Source: Akkermansia sp. N21116
Lineage (GTDB): Bacteria > Verrucomicrobiota > Verrucomicrobiia > Verrucomicrobiales > Akkermansiaceae
DNA: 64,000 bases
Reading direction: 5' to 3'
NCBI RefSeq assembly: GCF_029854705.2
Contig: NZ_CP139035.1
Coordinates: 620,001 to 684,000 of the forward strand
Of this stretch, positions 49,557 to 58,085 are shown one piece after another (the stretch's first letter is position 1; every line of letters starts with the position of its first letter). The notes below the pieces were generated by a model, which searched no databases, was not told the DNA's origin, and worked only from the letters and a program-made list of their open reading frames with translations. A program made the position numbers and the translations under genes.

Positions 49557-51542
49557 CTATTCTGCCGGGAAGACATAAACCCCGAAAGAATAAGCCGGTA
49601 TTCGAAGATCCAGCCGATTCTTTTCTAGTGCTGGGAGAATGGTGGAAACCGGTCGAATATTGTCGGGTTTTTCAAAATTGTTTTGAGTTTCTATATTGTC
49701 CGAATGTAGCCGGATAGCAATTCCGCTCCCTTTCGGAATCTGCTCATCCTGCCCCTTGAAATTGAGTTGAATTGTGCAGTCTGATGGATTCATATTGACC
49801 AGCTTGACAATGATGGACTTTCTTTCCCCGTCAAAGACAGAACTTCCATAGAGTCCTTTTTGTCCCGCGAGCGGTTTTCCGTCCTCTCCCGCTAGTGGGA
49901 GAATCCGGTTCCCGGCGTAGGTCGAATACATTTGCTGTACATAATAATTGGGAGTGAGGACAAGTGACCGATTGTCGAACCAGATCAAATCCGGTTTCCA
50001 TTGCCAGGCATCCTTGTGAGCCAGCAAGGGAGCATAGGTTGCCATGGGGACAATATCCGCATTGCGCTCCAAACCGGTCATGAAGGCCGCTTCATGAAGG
50101 GCACTGGAGAAATTGTTGCTCTTCTCCGGAGTGTGGCATGCATATTCTCCGGCAAAGACTTTGGGCCCGGATCTTGGATAGGTATCATAGCGGCGGGCAT
50201 TTTTCCTGAACCAGTCGGGGGAAGCATAATAATGTTCGTCCACAAGATCGACGTTCAGGCTCCTCATGTGTTTCCATAGATTATCGAATTCCTGCCCGGA
50301 CGCCCCTGGGCCAGCGCTTCCTATTATTCTTATTTCGGGATGCTTTTTCCTCAATGTGGCAAGGAACCGCTCCAAGCGTTCTGCATATTCATCTCCCCAT
50401 TGTTCGTTGCCGATAGCCAAGTACTTGAGATGAAATGGCCGAGGATGTCCCATTTCTGCCCGGAGCGCTCCCCATTTCGTTGAAATATCGCCGTTGGCGA
50501 ATTCGATCAGATCCAGAGCATCCTGAATGTAGACATCCATATCTTCCAGGGATGCATGAGCTTCTTTCCCATTTTGGAATTGGCAAGCCATGCCGCAGTT
50601 GAGGACAGGCAGGGGAGTAGCTCCCAAATCTTCGGCAAGAAGGAAATATTCGTAAAATCCCAACCCGTAACTTTGATAATAATCTGGAGAAAGACGTTTT
50701 TTGGTACTGAAATTCCAACGATTTTCATTTAAAGGCCGGTTTTCTACCGGACCGATGGAATCCTTCCAATTGTATCGGGTAGCAAGAGAAGTTCCTTCGA
50801 CGATGCATCCTCCTGGAAAACGGAGCAAACCGGGATTCAGCTCTTTCAATGCGCCTGTCAAATCGGCTCTGAGGCCATTTTCCCTCTCCTTCCATGTATG
50901 GCGCGGAAAGAGAGACAAATGGTCCAAATCGACGATGCCCGGCGAGTTTAAAAGCAGCCGGAAACTACCTTGATCGACTGTTTTTGAAGGGACCAGTTCA
51001 ACGATGTATTTCTTCCATTCTTTTTGGGTAATTACCATATCTGTCTGGGCAACAGAATTATTCTTTTCATCAATCAGACAAGCTTGCAGGACGACAGGTG
51101 TTGTCTGATTTACCCCAACTCTTCCCCATGCGGAAAAACGATATTTTTTCCCTTTTTCCCAAGCTATGCCACGGAATCCTTCATTCTCCACTCCTGTTTT
51201 CCTCTCTCGATGAGAGGCCGGAGACAAACGGATATAGTGTGGATTGCGGGTGAAAGGTCCATCTTCTATTTGCAACGCCACATTGCCGAATATTTTCCAT
51301 CCCATGAAGGCCTGAGGAAATTCGAAAGAGCGGTTTTTGATCAATTCGGCATACAGGCCTCCATCTGCTGCAAAGTTGATATCCTCGAAGAAAATTCCAT
51401 ACCGATTCGGAGAAACTTCTGTTCCCGGAGACGATACATCTATAGTGACCCGAAAGGGGGCGGCAGAGTTTTCTTCGGCTTTTCCTGCCACTGAAGCCAG
51501 TAGGGTAATTATGGGGAAAAAGACGATACTTAAAAATTTCAT
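49557..51542 (-). CDS. Exported alpha-L-arabinofuranosidase, GH51
   Basis: 661 residues: signal peptide (IVFFPIITLLASVAGKAEE), the early GH51 motif SPNRYGIFFEDINFAADGG, an inserted carbohydrate-binding-like beta-sandwich (about 80-220), then the barrel with LRFPGGCIVEGTS, acid/base Glu in AIGNEQWGDEY (about 379) and nucleophile in FAGEYACHTPE (about 466), and a C-terminal beta domain. Family knowledge: it releases alpha-L-arabinofuranose from arabinans, arabinoxylans or arabinogalactan. This is a plant-glycan activity, unlike the mucin-type enzymes around it. Convergent with the GNAT gene. Confidence 0.92.
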   Translation of the reverse strand: MKFLSIVFFPIITLLASVAGKAEENSAAPFRVTIDVSSPGTEVSPNRYGIFFEDINFAADGGLYAELIKNRSFEFPQAFMGWKIFGNVALQIEDGPFTRNPHYIRLSPASHRERKTGVENEGFRGIAWEKGKKYRFSAWGRVGVNQTTPVVLQACLIDEKNNSVAQTDMVITQKEWKKYIVELVPSKTVDQGSFRLLLNSPGIVDLDHLSLFPRHTWKERENGLRADLTGALKELNPGLLRFPGGCIVEGTSLATRYNWKDSIGPVENRPLNENRWNFSTKKRLSPDYYQSYGLGFYEYFLLAEDLGATPLPVLNCGMACQFQNGKEAHASLEDMDVYIQDALDLIEFANGDISTKWGALRAEMGHPRPFHLKYLAIGNEQWGDEYAERLERFLATLRKKHPEIRIIGSAGPGASGQEFDNLWKHMRSLNVDLVDEHYYASPDWFRKNARRYDTYPRSGPKVFAGEYACHTPEKSNNFSSALHEAAFMTGLERNADIVPMATYAPLLAHKDAWQWKPDLIWFDNRSLVLTPNYYVQQMYSTYAGNRILPLAGEDGKPLAGQKGLYGSSVFDGERKSIIVKLVNMNPSDCTIQLNFKGQDEQIPKGSGIAIRLHSDNIETQNNFEKPDNIRPVSTILPALEKNRLDLRIPAYSFGVYVFPAE

Positions 51543-51860
51543 GTCTATTGATACGTGAAAATCATATCTCCCTTTTCATTTTCCATAGAAATAAGAAAGT
51601 TTTTCCGTGATGGGATGTAGACGGAATTTTCCTTGGAAAGGAGGGGGAGGGAAGTGTCTTTTTCTTTGCTTTTCCTGTATTCGATATGATATGGAAATGT
51701 TTTCATGCTGTATAATATTATTAAAATAAATAAGTTGTTCGATGGCGATTTGTTTTTATAAATACAGTTCCCATATGATAAGATGGGATAATGTATTTTC
51801 TTTTTCTGTTTTTTGTTTGTTGTTGACGTATAAAATTCTGCCTGATAAAAGAAAAATACT
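51543..51860. other. Divergent AT-rich intergenic region, no gene seen
   Basis: 318 bases between the starts of GH51 (minus) and a GH2 gene (plus). Clearly AT-richer than both. It should hold both promoters; TTGACG at about 51823 lies 35-40 bases before the GH2 start, but I see no convincing -10 partner. Open frames here have low-complexity composition and are not supported. Confidence 0.5.
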
Positions 51861-54308
51861 ATGTTATTTCGCATTTTCGCTTTCGTGGTTGTGATGGCTC
51901 TTTGCTTGATTTCTGCAAAGGCGGATGCTTTTTTCGGAATATCTCAAAAGATTAATGAGAATTGGAAATTTTGCCTGGGAGATGAATACGGTGCGCGATT
52001 ACCGGGGTACGACGATCATCTTTGGAGAAGCCTTGATTTACCTCATGACTGGAGTATTGAGGCAACCCCCGATCCGAAATGGCCGGCAAATGCTGGTTAT
52101 CTTCCGGGAGGGATTGCCTGGTATCGGAAATGTCTGGAAATCCCGGAGGAGAAACGAGGGGAAAAGGTCTTTATTTATTTTGAGGGAGTCTATAACAACA
52201 GCGAGGTTTATGTGAATGGTCGGCTGGTTGGAAAACGTCCGAATGGCTATGTGTCGTTTTTGTACGACATAACGCCTTATGTCCGATATGGGGAAAAGAA
52301 TAATCTTGCGGTACGCGTTGATCACAGTATGGGTGCAGATTCCCGTTGGTACAACGGATCTGGAATATACCGTGATGTCTATCTGATTTATTCGAATCCG
52401 GTGCATATTGACAAATGGGGTGTTTTTTGCAGGACGCGGACGGCGACTTCCAAAAAGGCCGTGTTGGATGTGGATGTTGCCGTGAGAAATGAAACGGAAA
52501 GAGACGAATTACTTGCAATTTGTGTAGGGTTGTTTTCCGAAGATGGTGAATGCGTTGCGCAAACAACCTCTCCATTGAAAGTCCAAGGAAACGGCGCTAC
52601 CTCTCAAATGATTTCCCTGACGCTGCAAAACCCGTTGTTATGGAGTCCCGGGGATCCTCGGCTTTATACGATCAGAGTTTCTCTTTTCCAGGGGGACAAA
52701 AATATTGACGGGACTTCTTTCCGTACTGGCATAAGAAAGATCTCCATGGATCCTGACAAGGGGCTCTTTATCAATGGGAAAAGTATAAAGATTAAAGGAG
52801 TATGCATACATCATGATGCCGGAGCTTTAGGATCCGCTGTTCCCAGGCAAGTTTGGGTACGTCGGTTAGAGACGATTAAAACTCTGGGTTGCAATGCAAT
52901 CAGGATGAGCCATAATCCTCATGTCCCCTATTTGTATGATTTGTGTGATGAAATGGGATTTCTCGTAACTCCGGATTCATTTGATGAATGGGAGTATCCG
53001 AAAAGAAAATGGGAGGAAGGTTTCTGCACTGGAAAACCTGGATATCAAGGATCGTTTTGGTATTTTGATGAATGGAGTAGTCGGGATATCCGGGACATGG
53101 TTCTTCGAGATAGAAATCACTGTTCTATTTTCATGTGGATGATTGGCAATGAAATCGACTACCCTAACGATCCCTATACCCATCCTGTTTTGGGAGGCAA
53201 AGACAGTATCGGCATGTCGCAACCGGGCCGATTGGAAAAGGGAGTCATTTTCAACAAGCCTTCTGCGGAACGTCTTGGAACCATTGCCGAGCGCCTTGTT
53301 TCTGAAGTTAAGTCGGTAGATCCTACGCGGCCCGTATCTGCAGCACTGGCTGGGATTTCCATGTCAAATAAAACCGGATTGCCAGCGGCTTTGGATGCTG
53401 TGGGATACAACTATACGGAGGGAGCTTATTCGCAAGACCATGAGAAATATCCATCCCGGATTATTTATGGGAGCGAGAACACGCATACTCTGGAAGCCTG
53501 GAAAATTGCCCGGGACAATGATTATGTTTTTGGACAATTTATTTGGGTCGGAGTCGATTATCTGGGAGAAGCGGAAGTGTGGCCTTCCCGGGGACTCTAC
53601 AGACCATTTTTCCAAGGCTTGTTGGACATGGCCGGTTTTATGAAGCCAAGGGCCTATTTCCGGAAGGCTTTGTGGACTCAATTTCCCTTGATCCGCATCG
53701 GAACATGCAAATGCCGGCAACAAATTTCAGATTACTCCATAGACGAATGGCCGATTTGGAATTATGAAAAAGGAGACCGTATAAGGATTATGTGTTATAC
53801 GAATTGTCCGCAGGCAAAACTTTTATTGAATGGCAGGCAAGTAGGCAACGTAAAGGACTACGATGATAAAACGGGAGTAATAACCTGGGACCTCGATTAT
53901 GAACCGGGAACATTGGAAGCCGTCGGTCTTGACGATGGAAAGGAAAAAACACGGCATACGATTAAGACTGCAGGAAAAGCAGCGTGCCTGGAGGTTGTTG
54001 CCGACAGGATGAAATTGGGGAGAGACAAGGATTTGGCGCATGTTATCGTTTATATCCGTGACAGGGGTGGCAACTCTGTTCCTCTGGCTGAAAATGAGAT
54101 ATCCTGTTCCGTCACTGGACCAGGGAAGTTGCTTGGTTTGGAGGCGGGAAGCAATACGGACATGAGCAATAATACCAGTGCCTCTCGTAAAGCATACCGG
54201 GGAAGGCTTCTTGGCTATATCCAGACCTCCGGTGAAAAAGGAATCGTATCGGTTGTATTCAGTTCACCCGGATTGACTCCTGCAACTGTAAATTTGGTTG
54301 TGGAATGA
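51861..54308 (+). CDS. Exported GH2 beta-galactosidase-like enzyme
   Basis: 815 residues with a signal peptide (IFAFVVVMALCLISAKADA). Jelly-roll domain (LPHDWSIEATPDPKW, GGIAWYRKCLEIP, VYVNGRLVGKRPNGYVSF), Ig-like domain and barrel with IKIKGVCIHHDAGALGSAVP, acid/base Glu in MWMIGNEID (about 429) and nucleophile in IYGSENTHT (about 537). C-terminal beta domains of the DUF4982 and GH2 C types follow. The architecture matches GH2 enzymes acting on beta-galactosides. Divergent from GH51. Confidence 0.92.
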   Translation: MLFRIFAFVVVMALCLISAKADAFFGISQKINENWKFCLGDEYGARLPGYDDHLWRSLDLPHDWSIEATPDPKWPANAGYLPGGIAWYRKCLEIPEEKRGEKVFIYFEGVYNNSEVYVNGRLVGKRPNGYVSFLYDITPYVRYGEKNNLAVRVDHSMGADSRWYNGSGIYRDVYLIYSNPVHIDKWGVFCRTRTATSKKAVLDVDVAVRNETERDELLAICVGLFSEDGECVAQTTSPLKVQGNGATSQMISLTLQNPLLWSPGDPRLYTIRVSLFQGDKNIDGTSFRTGIRKISMDPDKGLFINGKSIKIKGVCIHHDAGALGSAVPRQVWVRRLETIKTLGCNAIRMSHNPHVPYLYDLCDEMGFLVTPDSFDEWEYPKRKWEEGFCTGKPGYQGSFWYFDEWSSRDIRDMVLRDRNHCSIFMWMIGNEIDYPNDPYTHPVLGGKDSIGMSQPGRLEKGVIFNKPSAERLGTIAERLVSEVKSVDPTRPVSAALAGISMSNKTGLPAALDAVGYNYTEGAYSQDHEKYPSRIIYGSENTHTLEAWKIARDNDYVFGQFIWVGVDYLGEAEVWPSRGLYRPFFQGLLDMAGFMKPRAYFRKALWTQFPLIRIGTCKCRQQISDYSIDEWPIWNYEKGDRIRIMCYTNCPQAKLLLNGRQVGNVKDYDDKTGVITWDLDYEPGTLEAVGLDDGKEKTRHTIKTAGKAACLEVVADRMKLGRDKDLAHVIVYIRDRGGNSVPLAENEISCSVTGPGKLLGLEAGSNTDMSNNTSASRKAYRGRLLGYIQTSGEKGIVSVVFSSPGLTPATVNLVVE

Positions 54309-54406
54309 TCTTTCGGCACTTTCTGGGTAATGATTGGCGAGACTGTGCTTATACCGCATTCGACGGAAATATGCTTGCCCTGCCATGAGGACTTTGTTAG
54401 CAGAAC

Positions 54407-55039
54407 ATGATGGGAGAAGTAAAATATGAATGGAGAAAACGGGAAAAGGAACTCTACCTTCCCGGCAGGAAACCTGTTGTCGTAACGGTGCCGCCGTACT
54501 TCTATTTGGCATTGGACGGGCATGGCGATCCGAATGCCCGGGAATTTGCCGATGGCATCGGTGTTCTGTACTCCATAGCCTACGCCATCAGGATGATGCC
54601 CAAAAAAGGCATTGTGCCTCCCGGATATTTTGAATACACAGTGTACCCTCTGGAAGCCACATGGAGTATGCCCGAGGGCGATGCCTCGCAAGTGTTGACT
54701 GACAAAAGCCGTCTTCGTTATACGATGATGATTCGGCAACCCGATTTTGTGACGAGCCGGGTGTTCGATCTGGCTCTTGAAATCGCGGCTGAAAAAGATC
54801 CCTCCTCTCTGTTGAAGCAAGTCACCCTTGTCTCCGTCGAAGAAGGGCAGTGTGTCCAGATGCTTCATGTGGGATCCTACGACAACGAGCCGGAAAGCTT
54901 TGCCTTGATGGAACAGTTCTGCCTGGAAAAAGGGCTGAACAGGACATCCGCATCACACCGTGAAATTTACCTGTCTGATCCCCGGAAGGTCGCCCCGGAT
55001 GCCTTGAAAACAGTTCTGCGCTACAAGGTCAAGGGGTGA
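54407..55039 (+). CDS. GyrI-like small-molecule-binding domain protein
   Basis: 210 residues, cytoplasmic. KYEWRKREKELYLPGRKP at the start, YFYLALDGHGDPNAREFADG, then PPGYFEYTVYPLEATWSMPE and a C-terminal half with VEEGQCVQMLHVGSYDNEPE and DALKTVLRYKVKG match the GyrI-like (SHS2) protein pattern. Family knowledge: such domains bind small ligands and some have hydrolase activity; no DNA-binding part is present here. ATG 54407 and ATG 54410 are both possible. Confidence 0.78.
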   Translation: MMGEVKYEWRKREKELYLPGRKPVVVTVPPYFYLALDGHGDPNAREFADGIGVLYSIAYAIRMMPKKGIVPPGYFEYTVYPLEATWSMPEGDASQVLTDKSRLRYTMMIRQPDFVTSRVFDLALEIAAEKDPSSLLKQVTLVSVEEGQCVQMLHVGSYDNEPESFALMEQFCLEKGLNRTSASHREIYLSDPRKVAPDALKTVLRYKVKG

Positions 55040-55060
55040 GTCTCAATTTCTTCGGAGTGG

Positions 55061-55561
55061 TTATTTAATGTGGACAAATTTCTCAATATTATTGATTAAT
55101 TTTTCTGTAAATTGAGACTCTCGAGCGGGAGCCTGAATAATGATCAAGCGGTTCGAAACAATTCTCGCCGTATGCATCATGGGTGCTTTGATTTTCTGAA
55201 TGAGTGCTGAATTTTTTATTTTAAGAGCGGACTGCATGGCCTTGGCAACATCAGCAGGAAGCTCATAAATATAGACAGCGGCTCCGTAATGTTTGATTTC
55301 CGGAAAGGCAATCGCAAAATAAATAGCCTTGTACTTGTCGCTGAGTTTGATCCCTTTTTCCTGAGGTTTGAACCATTTGCAAAAAGCCTGCATGGTTTTA
55401 TCCGGTTTCCAACCTGCGCCCGACAAGGAATACATGATTGCCTGATCGGGTATCTCGGGAATTTGTCGGGGAGTAGCACCCGCACTGGATGATTCATCTA
55501 CCCCATGGCAAACTCCCATGAGGCATAATGCCAGTAATAATGTTCTTATACTTTTTTTCAT
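55061..55561 (-). CDS. Small exported protein of unknown function
   Basis: 166 residues with a signal peptide (RTLLLALCLMGVCHG). The mature part has a Ser/Pro-rich start, a two-Trp segment (AFCKWFKPQEKG), IAFPEIKHYGAAVYIYELPA, helical DVAKAMQSALKIKNSALIQK and a C-terminal helix. No family recognised. It stands alone between the convergent GyrI-like gene and the GH35 terminator. Confidence 0.68.
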   Translation of the reverse strand: MKKSIRTLLLALCLMGVCHGVDESSSAGATPRQIPEIPDQAIMYSLSGAGWKPDKTMQAFCKWFKPQEKGIKLSDKYKAIYFAIAFPEIKHYGAAVYIYELPADVAKAMQSALKIKNSALIQKIKAPMMHTARIVSNRLIIIQAPARESQFTEKLINNIEKFVHIK

Positions 55562-55645
55562 ATTCTCTCAAATATGAAATCTCCCAATGAAAGGAAATAT
55601 ATTTTTGATGAGGTGGGCGGCTTTCCTCAATTCTCTTGTTCCTCC

Positions 55646-55681
55646 ATAAAAAAACCGGAGCGGTGGTGAGCCGCTCCGGTT
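55646..55681 (-). terminator. Intrinsic terminator after the GH35 gene
   Basis: A perfect 11-bp stem (55653-55663 with 55671-55681), a 7-nt loop, then seven As on the plus strand that read as a T-run downstream of GH35. About 30 bases past the stop codon. Confidence 0.88.
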
Positions 55682-55710
55682 GTGGGATGAGTAGTTGTTA
55701 GTCTGCGCCT

Positions 55711-58065
55711 TTATTGGCCTGGGAAGGGTTTGAGGCTGACGTAGGCGCGGTAGTCCTTGATTTTGCCACCAGAAGCACCGGGACGGGGAAGGTACTGGAA
55801 ACCGGAGATCTTTTTGTTGCCTCCGAGGTCGAGCACGAGCAAGTGGGGGTGCTTGGGTCCGTTGTCGCTCCAGGCAGTGTGCCAGAAGGTGACGGGCTGG
55901 CGGTCCATGACGAGTTCGGCATTGCCGGGTTCTGCATCTACTTCTTCACTGTCGGCATAGGCGACTTTCCATTCTTCCTTTTTGAGAGGATTGTCATTTT
56001 CGTCGAGGATTTCCAGCTCGGCGATGGCGGCGTAGTCTTGTCCATCCATGGCACTGAGGGCTTCGATGGCGAAGTAGCGTCCTGTGACAGGTTTGTCGAA
56101 CTTGATGTCCTGCCAGGTTTCTCCGGCTTGGAAGGTTCCTTCATGGACGAGGGAGGTCTTGCCGGGTGTGACGGTTTGGCCGGGTTTGCGGTTGAGTTTG
56201 AAGAGGTTTTTCTCCTTGTTCGTTTTCCAGATTTGTTCCGAACCTCCCTTGACGGTTCCTTTGCCTCCTTCGAGATCGAGGACGATGATTTCATTCTCTC
56301 CCTGTTTGAGGAACGGAGCAGGGCAGTACAAGGTCTGCTGGGGACCGACAAACCAGAAACGCCCGAGGTTGTGACCGTTTACCCAGACTACACCCTTGGT
56401 CCATCCGTCCTGCATGTCGAGGAAGGTGTCTCCGGGCTTGTCTACTTTGAACGAACTCTTGTAGAAGATCGGCTGGTCACCTGCGGGGACTTTTGTGGAG
56501 AAGGGGAGTGCGGCTACTTCCTTGTCGGCACAGGGCAGGGAGAAGTTCTTGAATCCGGTAACGGGTTTGCCGGCGAGGGTGACTCCTTCTGTAATCCCCT
56601 TGTTCTCCGTGGTGATGGCGCCTCCGTAATTGACGCGCCCGAGGTTCTCTACCAGAATATCCAGCGTGTGTTCTCCGCCCGGGATATCCAGCTTGACGGT
56701 ATTGGTACCGTGCCGGCGGTCCGCCGTTCCGACGCGTTTCCCGTCCAGCAGGACGATAGCGCGGTCCATCAGGCGGGTCATGGTCAGCGGAGCGTTTTCC
56801 TGGGGTCCTGTGACCTTGGTGCGGTAGAGGACGAAGCCGTAAGCCTGATCCATATCTTCCATGACGATGGGGTTGGCGCTTTCCACAGGCTTGGGCAGGT
56901 TGTTGAACATGCCTGCGGACTGGGAGAATGAGATGGGAGCGATGTCAATGAATTCCGGATCGGGCGGGGGCTGAGGCAATGCGTGTCCGAGGTGGTCCTC
57001 CACGGTTTTGCGGAAGGCTTGGAAGCGTGCATTGAGTTTGCCGGATTCGCTGATGGGGGCGGAATAGTCGTATGAGGTGATGTCCGGCGTCATGCTGTTA
57101 TTGCCGCCGTTGGCTCCCGACATGAAACCGAAGGACGTACCTCCGTGCACCATGTAGAAGTTGACGGAAATTCCGTTTTCCAGCATCCACTTGAACTCGC
57201 TGTTGTACGATTCCGTGTTGCGCGGGTTGTGGACGGCTCCCCAGTGGTCGAACCATCCGCACCAGAATTCCCCATTCATGCGGGGGCCTTTCGGTCTGTG
57301 CTTGCGGAAGAGTTCGAAGGCGTTTTTAGCTCCTCCGCCGAAGGTGAGGGCAGCGGGCAGATCCGGCAGCGTACCGTTTTTGAGGCATCCGTCGGTAGGT
57401 TGGTCGGCCGTGTAGAACTGGACGTCGGTAAGTCCTCCTTCTTTCAGGGCATTGAGGTGCGCCCGAAGGTATTCCTTGTCGTTGGAATAGGCTCCGTATT
57501 CGTTTTCCACCTGGGTCATGATGATGGGACCTCCTTTGGATGCCTGGAGAGGGGCTAGTACGGCGGCTACTTTCTTCAGGTAGTTGAGAGTCGGCTTCAT
57601 GTACCCGGGATCGGTGGAACGGACCTTGATTTTCCGGCCTTTAAGCAGCCAGGAGGGGAAACCTCCGAATTCCCATTCCGCGCAAACATACGGTCCCGGG
57701 CGGACGATGACCCACAATCCTTCTTCCTGAGCGATTCGGCAGTATTCTGCGATGTCGAGATTCCCGGAGAAGTCCCATTCTCCCGGTTTGGGCTCATGCA
57801 TGTTCCAGAAGATATAGGTACAAAGAGTGTTACATCCCATGGCCTTCATGCGCTTCATACGGTCGCGCCAGTATGCTTTCGGGACGCGCGGGTAGTGCAT
57901 TTCCCCGGAGATGATTTGAATCGGCTTGCCGTCGATCAGGAAGTCGTTGTCGTTGATTCCTACGGTATGGGAAGAATGGTTGGGTAGAGGTGCCTCGGTG
58001 GCGGCGGCCATGCCGGCCAAAAGGAACGAGGTGCTCAGACAGACGGGAAGCAGTAGTTTTCTCAT
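55711..58065 (-). CDS. Exported GH35 beta-galactosidase with C-terminal F5/8C-like domain
   Basis: 784 residues: signal peptide (LLPVCLSTSFLLAGMAAA), GH35 barrel beginning FLIDGKPIQIISGEMHYPRV, acid/base Glu in TQVENEYGAYS (about 188) and nucleophile in NGEFWCGWFDHWG (about 265), then beta-sandwich domains (VWVNGHNLGRFWFVGPQQT). The last 150 residues resemble a discoidin/CBM32 module (NAELVMDRQPVTFWHTAW, HLLVLDLGGNKKISGFQYLP). It removes terminal beta-galactose; the binding module suggests polymeric or mucin-type targets. It begins 20 bases after the next GH2 gene, hence one transcript. Confidence 0.95.
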   Translation of the reverse strand: MRKLLLPVCLSTSFLLAGMAAATEAPLPNHSSHTVGINDNDFLIDGKPIQIISGEMHYPRVPKAYWRDRMKRMKAMGCNTLCTYIFWNMHEPKPGEWDFSGNLDIAEYCRIAQEEGLWVIVRPGPYVCAEWEFGGFPSWLLKGRKIKVRSTDPGYMKPTLNYLKKVAAVLAPLQASKGGPIIMTQVENEYGAYSNDKEYLRAHLNALKEGGLTDVQFYTADQPTDGCLKNGTLPDLPAALTFGGGAKNAFELFRKHRPKGPRMNGEFWCGWFDHWGAVHNPRNTESYNSEFKWMLENGISVNFYMVHGGTSFGFMSGANGGNNSMTPDITSYDYSAPISESGKLNARFQAFRKTVEDHLGHALPQPPPDPEFIDIAPISFSQSAGMFNNLPKPVESANPIVMEDMDQAYGFVLYRTKVTGPQENAPLTMTRLMDRAIVLLDGKRVGTADRRHGTNTVKLDIPGGEHTLDILVENLGRVNYGGAITTENKGITEGVTLAGKPVTGFKNFSLPCADKEVAALPFSTKVPAGDQPIFYKSSFKVDKPGDTFLDMQDGWTKGVVWVNGHNLGRFWFVGPQQTLYCPAPFLKQGENEIIVLDLEGGKGTVKGGSEQIWKTNKEKNLFKLNRKPGQTVTPGKTSLVHEGTFQAGETWQDIKFDKPVTGRYFAIEALSAMDGQDYAAIAELEILDENDNPLKKEEWKVAYADSEEVDAEPGNAELVMDRQPVTFWHTAWSDNGPKHPHLLVLDLGGNKKISGFQYLPRPGASGGKIKDYRAYVSLKPFPGQ

Positions 58066-58085
58066 ATGTATTTTGTGTCTATGGA

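Noticed and set aside
51545-51874. Minus-strand 109-codon frame between GH51 and GH2
   Set aside because: AT-rich, Lys/Asn-heavy low-complexity translation without domain; it spans the expected promoter region of both neighbours.
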